From contig NZ_LR590469.1 of assembly GCF_901472495.1 (NCBI RefSeq), positions 4,402,001-4,466,000 of the forward strand: DNA of 64,000 nucleotides. Reading direction: 5' to 3'. Every line of letters starts with the position of its first letter. Within the stretch, counting starts at the first letter, position 1. This DNA is from Yersinia enterocolitica subsp. enterocolitica. Lineage in GTDB: Bacteria > Pseudomonadota > Gammaproteobacteria > Enterobacterales > Enterobacteriaceae. The translations under genes and the position numbers were made by a program. Under the pieces are notes generated by a model that saw only the letters and a program-made list of their open reading frames with translations, was not told where the DNA came from and did not search any database. Below are positions 61,676 through 64,000 of this stretch, in pieces.

Positions 61676-62087
61676 GTTAACGGCTACTGCGCTTTGCCAT
61701 TCTGAGCTTGCGCAGTGCTCGCCGCCGTCACGTACTGCGTGTACGCTCCGTTGGCTATGCGCTGGGCGCACCCAGACTGACTTTGCTCGCGACGCCTTGT
61801 GCAGGATGTTAACGGCTACTGCGCTTTGCCATTCTGGGCTTGCGCAGTGCTCGCCGCCGTCACGTACTGCGTGTACGCTCCGTTGGCTGTGCGCTGGGCG
61901 CACCCAGACTGACTTTGCTCGCGACGCCGCCTGCAGGATGTTAACGGCTACTGCGCTTTGCCATTCTGGGCTTGCGCAGTGCTCGCCGCCGTCACGTACT
62001 GCGTGTACGCTCCGTTGGCTGTGCGCTGGGCGCACCCAGACTGACTTTGCTCGCGACGCCTCGTGCAGGATGTTAACGGCTACTGCG
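61676..62087. repeat. Tandem array of a 132-bp repeat (three full units plus a partial)
   Basis: Units begin GTTAACGGCTACTGCG at 61676, 61808, 61940 and (truncated) 62072: an exact 132-bp period. Each contains small inverted repeats such as CTGGG-CGCA-CCCAG and CGTAC-TGCGT-GTACG, and is GC-rich relative to the flanks. Units differ at only a few positions (for example CTGAGC in the first unit against CTGGGC in the others). It fills the convergent thiI/yajL gap. Because 132 is a multiple of 3, long open frames run through both strands; I do not call these genes. No known family was recognised. Confidence 0.9.
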
Positions 62088-62090
62088 GCT

Positions 62091-62687
62091 TCAAGTCCGA
62101 AGGGTATAGTTATAAATCCCTGGCGGTAGTACCAACTGCCAGGCGATCTCTTCTGCTTTTTCTCGTCCGAGCAATAAAAAAACAATCTTTAGCGCGAAAT
62201 CGATGGATGTTCCTGGCCCCTGGCTGGTGACCAGATTGACTCGCCGATCATAAACAACACGTTGATCCATCCATTTTGTTGAATCAATTTTGTCTTTTAA
62301 TGCCGGGAAACCAGTCATATTGCCCACTGGGAATAACTTGTGATGCTCAAGCACGAAAGCGGGGGCGGCGCAAATGGCGGCAACCAAACGACCCTCCTTA
62401 TGCGTTTGCTCTACAGTAGCAACTAATAATGGGCTGTCGCGAAAACATTCCGCTCCCTTAATGCCACCTGGCAGGACAACCACATCAAACTTTTGATCGG
62501 CCACATCCACCAGGCGGGTGTCGGCCAGTAAACGGACACCGCGTGAACAGACGATTTCCAATGCGCCGTCACTGGCGACACTGGCTGTTGTGACATTAAT
62601 CCCTGCGCGCACCAGAATATCAATGGTGGTGACGGCTTCGGTTTCTTCACTACCAGGAGCCAGGCAAACCAGCGCCGATACGCTCAT
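62091..62687 (-). CDS. yajL: Protein/nucleic acid deglycase-chaperone YajL (DJ-1/PfpI family)
   Basis: YajL is a DJ-1-family protein implicated in protection against glycation and thiol stress in E. coli; the enzymatic activity of the family is disputed. The 198-residue protein has VCLAPGSEETEAV at the start, PGGIKGAECFRD in the middle and the nucleophile-elbow cysteine in VAAICAAPA (C106 with this start). I prefer the ATG at 62687, which aligns with the E. coli start and has AAGGA 8 bases upstream; the ATG at 62693 is closer (4 bases). It overlaps panE by about 38 bp, as in other enterics. Confidence 0.94.
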   Translation of the reverse strand: MSVSALVCLAPGSEETEAVTTIDILVRAGINVTTASVASDGALEIVCSRGVRLLADTRLVDVADQKFDVVVLPGGIKGAECFRDSPLLVATVEQTHKEGRLVAAICAAPAFVLEHHKLFPVGNMTGFPALKDKIDSTKWMDQRVVYDRRVNLVTSQGPGTSIDFALKIVFLLLGREKAEEIAWQLVLPPGIYNYTLRT

Positions 62688-63561
62688 ACTCATTTTCCTT
62701 ACGTTTAATTAAATCATACAACCGGGCATTCTCTGGCAGAGTCATACCGTGATTCCTGGCGCGCCGCAGTAAGTAACCGGTGATGTAGTCAATCTCAGTA
62801 TGCCGCTGGCAACGCAAATCCTGTAGCAGTGACGAGATATTATCGGCGGTACTCTGAATAACATTGTTGACGTAGCTAAGCAGGCTTTCTGTTGAGGTAT
62901 GATAGCCCTCCATCTCCATCACACTGGCGACCTCAGCGCATAACTGCTCAATCAGCTCTGGATAGCGCTGCAAATCACCATTACGGCAGTTATACAGGCC
63001 GGTAAGCGGATTAATCACGCAGTTTACTGCCAGTTTCTGCCAGCAGGCCGCCGAGATATCATCGTGCCAGGCCACGTCCGGCAACGCCTGATGTAACACA
63101 TCTGCCAGGTTACTGATATCGGTTGCAATAGGAGACATCGGGCCAATATGGGTGATACCGCTGGCGACATGGACAATTGTGTTGCCATCACGGCGCGCAG
63201 CATGGGTGGTCACACCGTGGAGAAAGAGATGCTCATCTCGGGGTAATTCTTCCTGCGTACCCATCCCATTATGTAGCAGTAAAATCTTACATTCGGGATT
63301 AAGCTTAGGCAGTAAGGCCATGATTGCGCTGGAAACTTGCCACGCTTTTAAGCAAACCAGTAATAGTTCACTTTTCGACAAATGCTCAGGATCGTTAGTG
63401 GGGAGATTTTGATTGAATGCCTCGCCGCCTAACAATATGACATTAACTGAACAGAAGGGCTGTGGCACACGAAGCCAGCCTTGCACATCGTGACCCTGCT
63501 GGTAGAGCGCTGATAACCATAACTGCCCGAGAGCTCCGCAACCAAGCACAGTAATTTTCAT
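62650..63561 (-). CDS. panE: 2-dehydropantoate 2-reductase
   Basis: PanE reduces ketopantoate to pantoate with NADPH in pantothenate synthesis. The 303-residue protein starts MKITVLGCGALGQLW, the NADPH-binding GxGxxG, has LLLHNGMGTQEEL in the middle, and the catalytic-region KLAVNCVINPLTGLYNCRNG (with the conserved Lys and Asn) near residue 175, then EIDYITGYLLRRARNHGMTLPENARLYDLIK at the end. The start ATG 63561 behind AGGAGG is the family start; a longer frame to 63591 is not used. It is followed by overlapping yajL and is divergent from yajQ. Confidence 0.95.
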   Translation of the reverse strand: MKITVLGCGALGQLWLSALYQQGHDVQGWLRVPQPFCSVNVILLGGEAFNQNLPTNDPEHLSKSELLLVCLKAWQVSSAIMALLPKLNPECKILLLHNGMGTQEELPRDEHLFLHGVTTHAARRDGNTIVHVASGITHIGPMSPIATDISNLADVLHQALPDVAWHDDISAACWQKLAVNCVINPLTGLYNCRNGDLQRYPELIEQLCAEVASVMEMEGYHTSTESLLSYVNNVIQSTADNISSLLQDLRCQRHTEIDYITGYLLRRARNHGMTLPENARLYDLIKRKENEYERIGAGLPGSW

Positions 63562-63621
63562 TGAGACCTCCTTGGTGTAGGCGGAAAGCATACTGCTTGT
63601 TTCTAAGTGTTATGCTTTGAT

Positions 63622-63750
63622 TATACCCTAAATAATTCGAGTTGCAGGAAGGCGGTAAGCGAGTGAACCCCCAAGATCTTACATCAGTAAGTGACTGGGG
63701 TGATTGAGCGCGGCCAACGCACATGCAGCTAGAAGTATGACGGGGATATA
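63622..63750. repeat. ERIC element between panE and yajQ
   Basis: 129 bp from TATACCCTAAAT to CGGGGATATA with the classic ERIC core: GTTGCAGGAAGGCGG on the left arm, GTAAGTGACTGGGGTGA in the centre (matching the ERIC2 primer site) and AACGCACATGCAGCTAG on the right. It is in the opposite orientation to the copies at 43422 and 56343, and sits in the divergent panE/yajQ promoter region. Confidence 0.92.
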
Positions 63751-63898
63751 GACTTTTTGGTCCTTAAACGCAGAGTTAGCTATATATTGGCTCTGCTAAG
63801 AACAAAGTGTAAGTTGAGTAATTGTCAGCGGCTTGGCTTTGTCTGTAGGGATAAAGCGGTTATTATGCTCGCCATTCATCTTATCAGGAGGAGGGAAT

Positions 63899-64000
63899 AT
63901 GCCATCTTTCGACATCGTATCTGAAATTGATATGCAGGAAGTGCGTAACGCAGTTGAAAACGCCACCCGCGATCTGGCGAACCGTTGGGATTTTCGTAAT
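63899..64000 (+). CDS. yajQ: Nucleotide-binding protein YajQ, N-terminal part (runs off the window)
   Basis: Starts ATG 63899 behind AGGAGGAGGG and reads [19 protein letters not shown], the opening of the YajQ family; 34 codons are inside the window. YajQ proteins are small UPF0234 nucleotide-binding proteins; some (in Xanthomonas) bind c-di-GMP and affect transcription. The role in this organism is not shown. Confidence 0.93.

Noticed and set aside
61607..62185. 192-codon minus-strand and 110-codon plus-strand repeat ORFs
   Set aside because: They exist only because the 132-bp tandem unit is a multiple of three; they overlap thiI and yajL ends and have no start signals.
63443..63724. 93-codon minus-strand ORF over panE start and ERIC
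   Set aside because: Out of frame with panE and made of ERIC sequence.

Overview
This window is an enterobacterial chromosome segment, most likely from the genus Yersinia (Y. enterocolitica or a close relative; inference). Gene content and order follow the E. coli proBA, aroL-ppnP-rdgC-mak-sbcCD-phoBR-brnQ-proY-malZ, acpH-queA-tgt-yajC-secDF, nrdR-ribD-ribE-nusB-thiL-pgpA, dxs-ispA-xseB/thiI and panE-yajL/yajQ neighbourhoods. The intergenic regions carry several ERIC elements and three copies of a ~140-160 bp palindromic element that matches what is known of the Yersinia YPAL miniature insertion sequences. No rRNA, tRNA, prophage, full insertion sequence or CRISPR array was seen.

Layout. 1-1.9 kb: end of proB and proA (proline synthesis). 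2-5.8 kb: an alpha-glucoside PTS locus with a GntR/UTRA regulator, an EIICB permease and a GH4 6-phospho-alpha-glucosidase. 6-6.75 kb: ycgR (c-di-GMP flagellar brake) behind a textbook FliA promoter. 7.1-15.7 kb: one 2874-codon gene for a cyclic beta-1,2-glucan synthase-like enzyme, followed by a small membrane protein gene. 16.3-19 kb: a GNAT acetyltransferase, the yafE methyltransferase, a small DUF1471 periplasmic protein and a second methyltransferase. 19.2-22.4 kb: a Fur-box-preceded siderophore binding protein and an overlapping TonB-dependent receptor. 22.5-31.4 kb: aroL (TyrR boxes), an unannotated 38-codon membrane ORF with its own terminator, ppnP, rdgC, mak, sbcC and sbcD. 31.6-34.7 kb: phoB-phoR plus an attached PstS-like phosphate-binding protein. 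35-41 kb: brnQ, proY, malZ and an SDR oxidoreductase. 41-45 kb: ggt, a broken hok/sok toxin-antitoxin locus cut by an ERIC element, an AhpC-type peroxiredoxin with an OxyR-like site, and acpH. 45-52 kb: queA, an opposite-strand alpha/beta-hydrolase, tgt, yajC, secD, secF. 52-56 kb: the nrdR-to-pgpA operon. 56.3-60 kb: a tandem ERIC array, then xseB-ispA-dxs on the minus strand. 60-64 kb: thiI, a 132-bp tandem repeat array, panE-yajL, an ERIC element and the start of yajQ.

How it fits together. Most genes are housekeeping: protein export, tRNA queuosine and thiolation, riboflavin, isoprenoid, thiamine and pantothenate synthesis, DNA recombination and phosphate sensing. Accessory interest sits in the giant glucan synthase, the PstS-like add-on to phoBR, the iron-uptake pair without its own permease, the hydrolase wedged between queA and tgt, and the repeat biology. 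The repeats (ERIC, YPAL, the 132-bp unit) lie at gene 3' ends and convergent junctions. One YPAL copy is flanked by a duplicated malZ terminator hairpin, and ERIC ends abut or form the last codons of mak and pgpA.
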